DNA of 64,000 nt, taken from the NCBI RefSeq assembly GCF_030065535.1, contig NZ_JASJND010000002.1:154945-218944 (forward strand), in the 5' to 3' direction. Origin of the DNA: Microbacterium dauci. Lineage in GTDB: Bacteria > Actinomycetota > Actinomycetes > Actinomycetales > Microbacteriaceae. The notes below the pieces were generated by a model. It saw nothing but the letters and a program-made list of their open reading frames with translations, was not told where the DNA came from and made no database searches. A program made the translations under genes and the position numbers. Positions within the stretch are counted from its first letter, which is position 1. The number at the start of each line of letters is the position of its first letter. Positions 18,130 through 26,755 of this stretch are shown in pieces.

Positions 18130-18792
18130 TCAGGCGAAGCCGGGCTCGGCAAGACCGTGGGCGATCAGGACCGCGTGCACCCGGTCACGTGCCGGGAGCT
18201 TCGCGAGGATGCGTCCCACGTGCGTCTTCACCGTCGACTCGCCGAGGAAGAGCGCGGCCGCGATCTCGACGTTCGTCAGTCCTTGTGCCATTGCTTCGAG
18301 GACGTCGCGCTCCCGCCCGGTGAGGCCGGAGAGATCGACAGATGCCGGTGCCCCGACGCCGTCGGCGGTGACGAGTTCGATCATCCGCCGCGTGATCCGC
18401 GGTGCGAGTGTCGCGTCGCCGGCTGCCACTGCGCGGACTGCCGCGACCAGCTCCTCCCGGCGCGCGTCCTTGAGCAGGAAGCCGCCGGCGCCGGCACGAA
18501 GTGCACCGAACGCGTACTCGTCGAGGTCGAAGGTGGTGAGCACGAGGACCCGGACGTCCGGATGCTCGGCGCGGATGCGACCGGTCGCCTGAATGCCGTC
18601 CATCCCCGGCATCCGCACGTCCATCAGGACGACATCGGGGCGGAGCGTCGCCGTCGCGCTGAGTGCGGCGGCGCCGTCGCCGGCTTCGCCGACCACCTCG
18701 ATGTCGGGTTCGGCGTCGAGCACCAGTCGGAAGCCCACCCGGATGAGCTCCTGATCGTCGACGAGGAGCACCCTGATCGAGTTGTCTGTCAT
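18130..18792 (-). CDS. NarL/LuxR-type response regulator
   Basis: 220 residues. Receiver domain 1-120 with the acidic pair VDDQE, phospho-acceptor Asp58 in VLMDVRMPGMDG and Lys in GGFLLKDA; C-terminal LuxR helix-turn-helix (about 150-215, LTGRERDVLEAMAQGLTNVEIA). ATG overlaps the kinase stop by four bases. With the kinase it probably controls the adjacent ABC exporter, by analogy with similar four-gene clusters. Confidence 0.96.
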   Translation of the reverse strand: MTDNSIRVLLVDDQELIRVGFRLVLDAEPDIEVVGEAGDGAAALSATATLRPDVVLMDVRMPGMDGIQATGRIRAEHPDVRVLVLTTFDLDEYAFGALRAGAGGFLLKDARREELVAAVRAVAAGDATLAPRITRRMIELVTADGVGAPASVDLSGLTGRERDVLEAMAQGLTNVEIAAALFLGESTVKTHVGRILAKLPARDRVHAVLIAHGLAEPGFA

Positions 18793-20033
18793 GCGTCGTC
18801 CTCCCGGGTTGCGATCGGCAGCTCGGCGCGCAGTATCCAGCCGTCGGCGGTCGGTCCTGCTTCGAGTGTCCCGCAGACGTGGTCGACGCGCTCTTGGAGA
18901 CCGCGGATCCCGTAGCCGCCGGCGCGGCGGGGCCCGCGGACGCCGTCGTTGCGGACCTGCACCACGACGCCCGCGTCGGTCATGTCGACGGCGACGTCGA
19001 TGCGCGTGGCATCCGGCGCGTGCCGCATCGCGTTGGTAAGTCCTTCCTGCACGATGCGCCCCACGGCGAGGAGGACCGGCATCGGTGCGTCGATCCGGCC
19101 GGATGTGCGGACGGTCACGGGGAAACCGGCACCGCGGGCTGCTGCCACGGCCGTGGCTACGGCGTCGGCGTCGACCGGGGCGAGGGGCGTGTGCGCGCTG
19201 TCAGCGTCGCGGAGGACGCCGAGCATCGCGCGCATCTCGGTGAGCGCGCTACGGGCGGTCGCCGCCACCTGGTCGGTCGCCGCCCTCGCCCGGTCGCGGT
19301 CGGGGGTGGCGCTCGCGCCCTCGGCCAACGCCACCACCACCGTGAGCGAGTGCGACACGATGTCGTGGAGCTCCCGGGCGATGCGCGCACGTTCCTCGAC
19401 TGCTGCGATCCGCGCTTGCTGGTCGCGCTCCACGAGCAACTGGCGCGAACGGGCGATCACGGCGTCGATGTAGCGACGCCGGTTACCGACGTTCGCTCCG
19501 ATCAGGCCGCCGATCACACCGGTCACGGCTTCGGCGACCACGGCGTTCCACGCGAGTTGCGTCGGAACGGCGCCCACGAGCATGAGCGTGGTCGCGAGCG
19601 CCGCGAGTGCCGCCAGCCCGACGACGAGGCCGATGATGGCGGCCCGGGTACTCCGGTAGACGGCGACCGCGTACGTCGCGAACAGGAGCAACGGGCCGCC
19701 GAGCGGCACCGGAGCGATCAGGTACGCGTGCGCGACGACCAGCGCCGCGACGAACGGCACGAGCGGCCAGCGGCGACGCACGACGAGCGAGACGCAGGCC
19801 AGCGCGAGCAGCACGATGACGACCCACGTACCCGCGGGCCCGAAGATGGCCCCGTCGTCGGCCCGCGACAGTGCCCCCGCCGGGACGAAGGACAGCAGCA
19901 GGCAGACGCCGGCGATGACGATGTCGGCGACGAGCGGATGCCGCGCCCAGAACCGACGGAACACCCCAGGGGGACGCGGCAGCCGCAGCTCGTCGTCCGT
20001 GCGGAGCGACGAGCTGCGGCTGTCGGAGGTCAC
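18789..20033 (-). CDS. Sensor histidine kinase, HisKA_3/NarL-type
   Basis: 414 residues. Five or more hydrophobic segments in the first 180 residues, then the HisKA_3 dimerisation domain with His223 in ARIARELHDIVSHSL, and an HATPase domain with N box GLTNAMRHA and G box GGYGIRGLQERV. Little extracytoplasmic sequence, so it probably senses within the membrane or through the exporter. The GTG start is fixed by a TAGGCT box that reuses the TAG stop of the permease gene. Confidence 0.95.
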   Translation of the reverse strand: MTSDSRSSSLRTDDELRLPRPPGVFRRFWARHPLVADIVIAGVCLLLSFVPAGALSRADDGAIFGPAGTWVVIVLLALACVSLVVRRRWPLVPFVAALVVAHAYLIAPVPLGGPLLLFATYAVAVYRSTRAAIIGLVVGLAALAALATTLMLVGAVPTQLAWNAVVAEAVTGVIGGLIGANVGNRRRYIDAVIARSRQLLVERDQQARIAAVEERARIARELHDIVSHSLTVVVALAEGASATPDRDRARAATDQVAATARSALTEMRAMLGVLRDADSAHTPLAPVDADAVATAVAAARGAGFPVTVRTSGRIDAPMPVLLAVGRIVQEGLTNAMRHAPDATRIDVAVDMTDAGVVVQVRNDGVRGPRRAGGYGIRGLQERVDHVCGTLEAGPTADGWILRAELPIATREDDA

Positions 20034-20039
20034 GCGTCG

Positions 20040-20045
20040 AGCCTA
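20040..20045 (-). promoter_or_regulatory. -10 box of the kinase gene, overlapping the permease stop codon
   Basis: TAGGCT six bases before the GTG at 20033. Its first three bases (20045-20043) are the TAG stop of the permease. It lets the two-component genes be expressed separately from the exporter. Confidence 0.55.
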
Positions 20046-20852
20046 GGCGTCGCGTCCGCGGAGGACGATCCAGCCGAGCGCGAGCGCGCCGGCCGGCCAG
20101 GCGAGCACGGTGGCGAGTGCCGGACCGAACCCGTCCGCGTCGGGGGTGGTGATCGTCGCGGCGGCGTTGAGCGGCAGGTACTGGTTCAGGTCGTACGCCC
20201 ACTGCCACGCCTCGCCGCCGATGGCGAAGAGGCTGATCACGATCGGGAGCACGAACAAGATGCCGACCGTCGTCGCGATCGCACCCGCACCGTTCCGGAT
20301 GATGAAGCCCCACCCGAGACCCAGGAGTGCGAAGCTCGCCATGGCGGCGAGACTCAGCAGGAGCGGAGCGAGCAGCTGGTCGAACTCGCCCCACGCGAAG
20401 GCGTCTGCGCCGGCGATCGGCGTCACGACGAGCACCGAGAGCGCCGTCGTGACGACCGTCAACGCCGCGACGACCGTCGCGATCACGATCGCCTTCGCGA
20501 GAAGCACCGCGCCGCGGCGAGGTTCCGCGGTGAGCGTGGATCGGATCATGCCGGTCGAGTACTCACCGGTGATCGCGATCGCGCCGAGAATGCCGGCGAC
20601 GAGCGAGGTGAACTGCATCGGCGCAAGGATCGCCATCACGGGGTTGTAGTCGCCGACGAACTCCCGCGACGCGAACGCTATGAGGGTCGCGATGCCGACG
20701 GCAAGGGCTGCGGTGACCGCGAGCGACCACCAGGTCGACCGGACGGTGAACAGCTTCAGGTACTCGCTCCGCACGACGCGTGCGAACGAGAGGCGTGCAT
20801 GCGGCACGGTGTGGCCGCGCTGGGCGGCGGGGGCGGGGGCGAGCGCGGTCAT
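20043..20852 (-). CDS. ABC-2 type transporter permease
   Basis: 269 residues with about six transmembrane segments; the cytoplasmic lead VVRSEYLKLFTVRSTWWSL is typical of ABC-2 exporter permeases. Contains GEYSTGMIRSTLTAEPRR, also characteristic. Works with the ATPase encoded immediately upstream (one-base TGATG overlap). Substrate unknown; peptide antibiotic or drug export is a guess from the associated two-component system. Confidence 0.92.
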   Translation of the reverse strand: MTALAPAPAAQRGHTVPHARLSFARVVRSEYLKLFTVRSTWWSLAVTAALAVGIATLIAFASREFVGDYNPVMAILAPMQFTSLVAGILGAIAITGEYSTGMIRSTLTAEPRRGAVLLAKAIVIATVVAALTVVTTALSVLVVTPIAGADAFAWGEFDQLLAPLLLSLAAMASFALLGLGWGFIIRNGAGAIATTVGILFVLPIVISLFAIGGEAWQWAYDLNQYLPLNAAATITTPDADGFGPALATVLAWPAGALALGWIVLRGRDA

Positions 20853-21763
20853 CAGGCGATTCCCTTCGTCTGGTACTCAACGGCGCCTTCGGTGAGGGCC
20901 AGGTACGCGTCTTCGAGCGATCCGGTGCGCTGCCACAGTTCGTGGAGCGGGATGCCGTGGGCGGCAGCGGTGTCGCCGATGAGCGACGCGGCGACGCCGG
21001 TGATCTGGAGGAGACCAGGCTCGGCCGAGGTCACCGAGACGTCGGCATCGGCGACGAGCTGCGCGAGCTCGGCGGCGCGGGGGCTGCGGACGGTCACGGT
21101 GGTCGTGGTCCAGGCGTGGACGAGTTCGTCGAGGCTGGCATCCGCCAGCACCGAACCGCGACCGAGCACGATCACCCGGTCGGCGGTGAGCGCCATCTCA
21201 CTCATGAGGTGGCTCGACAGGAGGACGGTCCGCCCCTCGGCGGCCTGGGCGCGCACGAACTGGCGCACCCAGCGGACGCCTTCGGGGTCGAGCCCGTTGA
21301 CCGGCTCGTCGAGGATGAGCGTCCGCGGGTCGCCGAGGAGTGCTGCGGCGATGCCGAGCCGCTGTCCCATGCCCAGCGAGAACTTGCCGGCACGCTTGCG
21401 CGCGACGGACTGCAGCCCGGTGATCTCGATCACCTCGTCGACCCGGCTGCGGGGAATGCCGTGCGTCGCCGCCATCGCCCGCAGATGGTTGCGCGCGCTG
21501 CGACCGGTGTGGACTGCCTTCGCGTCGAGCAGAATGCCGACCTCGGTGAGGGGCGAGCGCAACGACCGATAGTCCTTGCCGTCGATGGTCACGCGGCCCG
21601 AGGTCGGGCGGTCCAGCCCGACGATCATCCGCATCGTGGTCGATTTGCCGGCGCCGTTCGGACCGAGGAACCCGGTCACCTTGCCCGGCTGGACGGCGAA
21701 GTCGATCCCGTCGACGGCCGTCTTGTCTCCGTACCGCTTGGTGAGTGCTTCAGCAACGATCAT
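20852..21763 (-). CDS. ABC transporter ATP-binding protein
   Basis: 303 residues. Walker A GPNGAGKST near residue 34, signature SLGMGQRLGIAAALL (a GMGQ variant common in this exporter group), Walker B TLILDEPVNGLDP and switch His in LLSSHLMSEM. A C-terminal extension of about 85 residues follows, as in drug/bacitracin-type exporters. ATG placed by a TAGCGT box six bases upstream. Starts a four-gene minus-strand module. Confidence 0.95.
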   Translation of the reverse strand: MIVAEALTKRYGDKTAVDGIDFAVQPGKVTGFLGPNGAGKSTTMRMIVGLDRPTSGRVTIDGKDYRSLRSPLTEVGILLDAKAVHTGRSARNHLRAMAATHGIPRSRVDEVIEITGLQSVARKRAGKFSLGMGQRLGIAAALLGDPRTLILDEPVNGLDPEGVRWVRQFVRAQAAEGRTVLLSSHLMSEMALTADRVIVLGRGSVLADASLDELVHAWTTTTVTVRSPRAAELAQLVADADVSVTSAEPGLLQITGVAASLIGDTAAAHGIPLHELWQRTGSLEDAYLALTEGAVEYQTKGIA

Positions 21764-21769
21764 GCCTCC

Positions 21770-21775
21770 ACGCTA
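21770..21775 (-). promoter_or_regulatory. -10 box of the ABC exporter module (leaderless)
   Basis: TAGCGT on the minus strand with six bases (GGAGGC) to the ATG at 21763. The intervening GGAGG could also act as a very close Shine-Dalgarno, but leaderless initiation fits better. Confidence 0.5.
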
Positions 21776-21834
21776 CGAACCCGCGGCGGGGTGCCGCGTC
21801 CGTCTCGGGGAGGATTCCGGTCCGGAAACGCCGC

Positions 21835-21862
21835 GGGGCGTCCACCCGCAGGTGGACGCCCC
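21835..21862 (-). terminator. Perfect 12-bp hairpin after pepN
   Basis: GGGGCGTCCACC (21835-21846) and its exact complement (21851-21862) with a four-base loop, 21 bases beyond the pepN stop and upstream of the ABC module. Confidence 0.75.
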
Positions 21863-21882
21863 GAAGACGACGGATGCCGCGC

Positions 21883-24420
21883 TTACGCGTCGGCCTCCTG
21901 CACTGAGAGCGCACGCTCGACGCCCGCCAGGTTCTCACTGACGAGGCGGCGGAGCGCCGCGGGCGCCGCGACGTTCGCCGCGAGCCACGCGCGCGTGGCG
22001 TCACGGAGCTCGACGTTGGCGAGGGTCGAGGGGTACAAGCCGACGATGAGGTACTGCGCGATCTGGTAGGTCCGCGACTCCCACACCGGCAGCAGCATGT
22101 CGAAGTAGGCATCGACGAACGAGCTGAGTGCGTCGACACCGGCCGGGTGGATGAACCCGAGCGCGGCAGACCGGACGACGGTGTTCGGGAGGTCGGCCTT
22201 CTCGACGAGCGATGCCCACGCGTCGCGCTTCGCCGCGACGGTGGGGAGCGCGGCGCGAGCCTGCGCGGCGAACTCGCCGCCCTTCGCCGTGTTGTCGGCG
22301 GCCAGCGCCTCGTCGATCTCGGCACCACCGACGACGCCGCCGGCGGCGAGGGAGACCAGGAGCGCCCACGACAGGTCGGCGTCGATCTCGAGGCCGGGCA
22401 GTGCGACGGCGCCCGAGCGGAGCTCGCCCACACGACGCCACTGGTCCGCCGTGGCCGCTGCGGATGCGAACGCGGTCACGAACTGCAGCTGGCTGTCGCT
22501 GCCTTCCTCGGCCGCCTGCGCGAGGGCCCAGAGGCCTTCGGCGACGCGCTCGCGCGCGGCATTCCGGGTCTCGGGCGCGACGTAGGCGTTCGCCGCGAGC
22601 TGGAGCTGCGCGAGCGTCGTGCGGACGGTCGTCGACTCGGTCTCACTGCCGATGTTGCGGAGCACCAGGTCGATGTAGTCGGTCGCGGATGCCTCGGCGT
22701 CGCGCGTCTGGTCCCAGGCGGCACCCCACACGAGCGACCGTGCGAGCGGGTCGGAGATGTCCGAAAGGTGCTCGATGGCGGTACGGAGTGAGCGCTCGTC
22801 GAGTCGGATCTTCGCGTACGCGAGGTCGTTGTCGTTGAGCAGGACGAGGTCGGGCTGGGTGAGGCCCTTGAGCTCGGCCACCTCGGTGAGATCGCCGTCG
22901 ACGTCGAGTTCGACGTAGTGCGTCCGTACAAGGTCGCCCATGAGCGAGTAGAAACCCACGCCGAGACGGTGCGGACGGATCGTCGGATAGTCGGCGGGCG
23001 CGGTCTGGACGATTGCGAAGCGCGTGATCATCCCGTCGGCGTCGACCCGGATGTCGGGGGAGAGGGTGTTCACGCCCGCCGTCTCGAGCCACTTCTTCGA
23101 CCAGGAGGTCAGCTCCCGACCGCTGGTCGCCTCAAGCTCGACGAGGAGGTCGCTGAGTTCGGTGTTGCCCCACGCGTGCTTGCGGAAGTACGCGGAGACG
23201 CCTGCGAAGAACTCCTCGATGCCCACCCACGCGGCGAGCTGCTTGAGGACCGAGCCGCCCTTGGCGTACGTGATGCCGTCGAAGTTGACCTGGACGTCTT
23301 CGAGGTCGTTGATCTCGGCGAAGACCGGGTGCGTCGAGGGGAGCTGGTCCTGACGGTAGGCCCAGGACTTCTCCATGGCGTTGAAGGTCGTCCACGCCTC
23401 GGTCCACTCGGTGGCCTCGGCCGTCGCGATCGTCGACGCCCACTCGGCGAACGACTCGTTCAGCCAGAGGTCGTTCCACCACTTCATGGTGACGAGGTCG
23501 CCGAACCACATGTGCGCGAGCTCGTGGAGGATCGTGACCACGCGCCGTTCTTTGACCGCGTCGGTGACCTTCGAGCGGAAGACGTAGGTCTCTGTGAAGG
23601 TGACCGCTCCGGCGTTCTCCATCGCGCCCGCGTTGAACTCCGGGACGAACAGCTGGTCGTACTTCGCGAACGGGTAGGGGACGCCGAACTTCTCCTCGAA
23701 GTAGGCGAAGCCCTGACGGGTCTTGTCGAAGACGTAGTCGGCGTCGAGGTACTGCCAGAGGCTCTTGCGGGCGTAGACGCCGAGCGGGATGACACGGCCG
23801 TCCGCACTCGTGAGCTCCGAGAACGTCTGCTGGTACGGACCGGCGACGAGGGCCGTGATGTACGACGAGATCCGCGGCGTCGGCTCGAACGACCACGTGG
23901 CCACACCGTCGCCCGCAGGCGTCGGTTCGGGCGTGGGGGAGTTGGAGACGACCTTCCACGCGGCCGGGGCGGTGACCGTGAACTGGAACGTCGCCTTGAG
24001 GTCGGGCTGCTCGAAGACCGCGAACACGCGGCGCGAGTCGGGCACCTCGAACTGCGAGTAGAGGTACACCTCGCCGTCGACGGGGTCGACGAAGCGGTGC
24101 AGGCCCTCGCCGGTGTTCGTGTACTCGCAGTCGGCGTCGACGACGAGCTCGTTCTCGGCAGCGAGGTCGGTCAGTGCGATGCGCGAGTCGGCGAACGCAG
24201 CGGTGTCGACCGGCGCGCCGTTGAGCGTGATCGAGCGGATGCCGCGGGCGATGAGGTCGACGAACGTCGACGAACCCTCGGTGGCCGAGAAGCGGATCGT
24301 GGTCCGCGACGAGAAGACCTCGTCGCCGGTGGTCAGGTCGAGCGCGATCTCGTACGAGTGCGTCTCGACGATCGCGCGTCGCTCCTGCGCTTCGCTGCGG
24401 GTGAGGTTCTCTCCAGGCAC
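21883..24420 (-). CDS. pepN: Aminopeptidase N (M1 family)
   Basis: Zinc aminopeptidase of 845 aa, the usual actinobacterial PepN length. Substrate-anchoring GAMEN at 265-269 and zinc motif HELAHMWFGD (His299, Glu300, His303) with third ligand Glu322 in NESFAEW; the C-terminal ERAP1-like helical domain fills residues 500-845. GTG at 24420 is chosen because GGGAG lies about eight bases upstream; further upstream in-frame codons lack one. Processes peptides in the cytosol. Confidence 0.96.
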   Translation of the reverse strand: MPGENLTRSEAQERRAIVETHSYEIALDLTTGDEVFSSRTTIRFSATEGSSTFVDLIARGIRSITLNGAPVDTAAFADSRIALTDLAAENELVVDADCEYTNTGEGLHRFVDPVDGEVYLYSQFEVPDSRRVFAVFEQPDLKATFQFTVTAPAAWKVVSNSPTPEPTPAGDGVATWSFEPTPRISSYITALVAGPYQQTFSELTSADGRVIPLGVYARKSLWQYLDADYVFDKTRQGFAYFEEKFGVPYPFAKYDQLFVPEFNAGAMENAGAVTFTETYVFRSKVTDAVKERRVVTILHELAHMWFGDLVTMKWWNDLWLNESFAEWASTIATAEATEWTEAWTTFNAMEKSWAYRQDQLPSTHPVFAEINDLEDVQVNFDGITYAKGGSVLKQLAAWVGIEEFFAGVSAYFRKHAWGNTELSDLLVELEATSGRELTSWSKKWLETAGVNTLSPDIRVDADGMITRFAIVQTAPADYPTIRPHRLGVGFYSLMGDLVRTHYVELDVDGDLTEVAELKGLTQPDLVLLNDNDLAYAKIRLDERSLRTAIEHLSDISDPLARSLVWGAAWDQTRDAEASATDYIDLVLRNIGSETESTTVRTTLAQLQLAANAYVAPETRNAARERVAEGLWALAQAAEEGSDSQLQFVTAFASAAATADQWRRVGELRSGAVALPGLEIDADLSWALLVSLAAGGVVGGAEIDEALAADNTAKGGEFAAQARAALPTVAAKRDAWASLVEKADLPNTVVRSAALGFIHPAGVDALSSFVDAYFDMLLPVWESRTYQIAQYLIVGLYPSTLANVELRDATRAWLAANVAAPAALRRLVSENLAGVERALSVQEADA

Positions 24421-24532
24421 GTGCGTGTCTCCCAGGGGTGAGGGGTGGATACCGCCGATGGGCGCTGCTGGCGCCGGCGACAACCCTGCAAGCCTACGCC
24501 GGGCGGGCGCCTGCGCGTGTGCGCGGCGTCCC

Positions 24533-24538
24533 TAGAAT
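24533..24538 (+). promoter_or_regulatory. -10 box of rpiB (leaderless)
   Basis: TAGAAT, the closest match to the -10 consensus among the leaderless promoters here, six bases before the ATG at 24545. Confidence 0.65.
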
Positions 24539-24544
24539 CGTGAC

Positions 24545-25081
24545 ATGCGCATCCATATCGCGACCGACCACGCCGGGCTCGAGTTCTCGACCCGACTGCA
24601 GCACCACCTCGCTGGCGCGGGCCACGAGGTCGTGGACCACGGACCGATCGAGTACGACGCCCTCGACGACTACCCGTCCTTCTGCATCCGCGCCGCCCAG
24701 GCCGTCGTGCGCGATCAGGCCGCTGGCATCGAGGCCCTCGGCGTCGTCTTCGGCGGCAGTGGAAACGGCGAGCAGATCGCGGCGAACAAGGTGCGCGGCA
24801 TCCGAGCGGCGCTCGTCTGGAACCTGTCGACGGCCGAACTCGCCCGCGAGCACAACGATGCGAACGTCATCGCGATCGGCGCCCGTCAGCACTCGTTCGA
24901 GGAGGCGGCCTCGTTCATCGACCGCTTCATCGCCACGGCGTTCACCGGCGAGGAGCGTCACGCCCGCCGCATCGGCCAGCTCGCCGCGTACGAGACCGAC
25001 GGCTCGCTCCAGCCCGACCCCCGCGCGACGAGCGCCGACGTCCTCGACGCGTCCGAGTCGTTCGACCCGGAAGCGGGCTGA
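24545..25081 (+). CDS. rpiB: Ribose-5-phosphate isomerase B
   Basis: Interconverts ribose-5-P and ribulose-5-P in the pentose phosphate pathway; 178 aa. Start MRIHIATDHAGLE and the loop FGGSGNGEQIAANKVRGIRA are diagnostic; as in mycobacterial enzymes the base is Glu in the GNGEQ loop rather than Cys. A C-terminal acidic tail of about 25 residues is longer than in E. coli. Its stop overlaps the next gene (TGATG). Confidence 0.95.
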   Translation: MRIHIATDHAGLEFSTRLQHHLAGAGHEVVDHGPIEYDALDDYPSFCIRAAQAVVRDQAAGIEALGVVFGGSGNGEQIAANKVRGIRAALVWNLSTAELAREHNDANVIAIGARQHSFEEAASFIDRFIATAFTGEERHARRIGQLAAYETDGSLQPDPRATSADVLDASESFDPEAG

Positions 25082-26073
25082 TGCCCGAGGGTCACTCCGT
25101 CCATCGGATCGCCCGGCAGTTCTCCCACAACTTCGTCGGCAGGGCCGTCGCCGCGTCGAGCCCTCAGGGGCGATTCGCGGAGGGTGCCGCGCTCCTGGAT
25201 GGACGAGTGCCGTCGCTCGTGCGCGCCGTCGGCAAGCAGATGTTCATGTCCTTCGACGACGACCTGTGGCTGCGGGTGCACCTCGGCATCTACGGCGCGT
25301 GGGACTTCGCGGGCGAGATCACGCTCGATCCTACGATCGCGTCGGCGAATGGCCGGATGGGCCAGACGAACCAGCGCGGCACCGACCCGGTCTTCGACGA
25401 CGCGGGGGAGAACTCGCTCACCTCCATCGGCGCGCCCAGGCGTGCCCGCGGCGCGGTGCGGATGAGCGAGCAGACCAAGTCGCGCGAGGACGACACGGAT
25501 GCCACGTGGCCGCCGCCCGTCGTGGGACAGGTGCGGCTGCGCCTCCTCACCGACGTCACCTGCGCCGACCTCCGCGGGCCGACCGCGTGCCAGATCCAGA
25601 CCGCCGACGAGATGCTCGCCACGGTGGCGGCGCTCGGCCCGGACCCGCTCGTCGACGACATCGCCGTGGGGGAGGAGCGCTTCGTCACCGCGGTCGCGAA
25701 GAAGCCGACGGCGATCGGGCAGCTCCTCATGGACCAGAAGGTCGTGAGCGGGATCGGCAACGTCTACCGCGCCGAGATGCTGTTCCGCGCGAACCTCAAT
25801 CCTCACACCCCAGGGCGGGACGTCCCGATGGAGGTCGTCCGCGGGCTCTGGCGCGACTGGGTCGTGCTGTTGCAGGTCGGTGTGGAGACCGGGCAGATGA
25901 TGACGATGGACGGGCTCGACGCCGACGGCTATCGCCGGGCGATGGCGAGTCGCGACGACCGGCACTGGGTGTACCACCGCGCAGGGTTGCCCTGTCGTGT
26001 GTGCGGCACCGAGATCGTCCTCGAGGAGATGGCTGCACGCAAGCTGTACTGGTGCCCGCGGTGCCAGGCATGA
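25081..26073 (+). CDS. Fpg/Nei-family DNA glycosylase, actinobacterial Nei-like
   Basis: Base-excision repair enzyme, 330 aa. After Met removal the N-terminus is Pro-Glu (PEGH), the catalytic pair of the family; the H2TH region contains KKPTAIGQLLMDQKVVSGIGNVYRAEMLF with the DNA-contacting Lys/Asn, and a C-terminal zinc finger has CRVCG and CPRC. PEGH instead of PELP points to the Nei/Nei2 group (oxidised pyrimidines) rather than Fpg. Translationally coupled to rpiB. Confidence 0.93.
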   Translation: MPEGHSVHRIARQFSHNFVGRAVAASSPQGRFAEGAALLDGRVPSLVRAVGKQMFMSFDDDLWLRVHLGIYGAWDFAGEITLDPTIASANGRMGQTNQRGTDPVFDDAGENSLTSIGAPRRARGAVRMSEQTKSREDDTDATWPPPVVGQVRLRLLTDVTCADLRGPTACQIQTADEMLATVAALGPDPLVDDIAVGEERFVTAVAKKPTAIGQLLMDQKVVSGIGNVYRAEMLFRANLNPHTPGRDVPMEVVRGLWRDWVVLLQVGVETGQMMTMDGLDADGYRRAMASRDDRHWVYHRAGLPCRVCGTEIVLEEMAARKLYWCPRCQA

Positions 26074-26101
26074 CCCACCACGCAGTCGCACGGAGCGCAC
26101 G

Positions 26102-26755
26102 ATGAGACAGAACCCGAGTTTCGCTTTCACCGACACGGCCGAGCTGCGCCGCGTCATCGCCGAGCACCCCTGGGTCACGCTCGTGAGCCACACCGACGAC
26201 GGCCTGGTCGCCTCTCACTACGCGGTCCTGCTCGACGAGGATCGCGACGACCTCACTATCGTCGGCCACGTCGGACGGCCCGACGACATGATCCACGGCC
26301 TGGGCGAGCGGGAGCTCCTCGTCGTGGTCCAAGGGCCGCACGGGTACATCTCGCCGGGGTGGTACGGCGACGTGGCATCCGTCCCGACCTGGAATTTCGT
26401 GTCGATCCATCTCGCCGGCGTCCCCGAGATCCTCACGCCCGAGGAGAACCTCGACGTCCTCGAGCGCCTCGTCGAGCGGTTCGAGTCGTCGATGCCGACG
26501 CCGCGCCCGATGTGGGAGGCCCCGAACGACCCGGACTTCGTGCGGAAGCTCGAGCGCGGGACCGTCGGCTTCCGGCTGACGCCGACGCGCGTGGTCGCGA
26601 AGCGCAAGCTCAGCCAGAACAAGTCCGACGAGGTCGTCGATACCGTCATCGCCGAATTGGAGGCGGGCGGTTCGCCGTACGCCGATCACCGCCTCGCCGG
26701 CGAGATGCGTCGCGCGCACGACGCGCTGCGTTCGGCCCGGGAGGGCCGAGCATGA
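26102..26755 (+). CDS. FMN-binding PaiB-type protein
   Basis: 217 residues of the PaiB/FMN-binding split-barrel family. Typical features are HPWVTLVSHTDDGLVASHYAVLL, VVVQGPHGYISPGWYGD and VPTWNFVSIHLAG. In Bacillus PaiB is described as a negative regulator of sporulation/protease genes, but a flavin- or haem-linked enzymatic role is equally possible. GGAGC stands six bases before the ATG. Stop overlaps the amidohydrolase start by four bases. Confidence 0.92.
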   Translation: MRQNPSFAFTDTAELRRVIAEHPWVTLVSHTDDGLVASHYAVLLDEDRDDLTIVGHVGRPDDMIHGLGERELLVVVQGPHGYISPGWYGDVASVPTWNFVSIHLAGVPEILTPEENLDVLERLVERFESSMPTPRPMWEAPNDPDFVRKLERGTVGFRLTPTRVVAKRKLSQNKSDEVVDTVIAELEAGGSPYADHRLAGEMRRAHDALRSAREGRA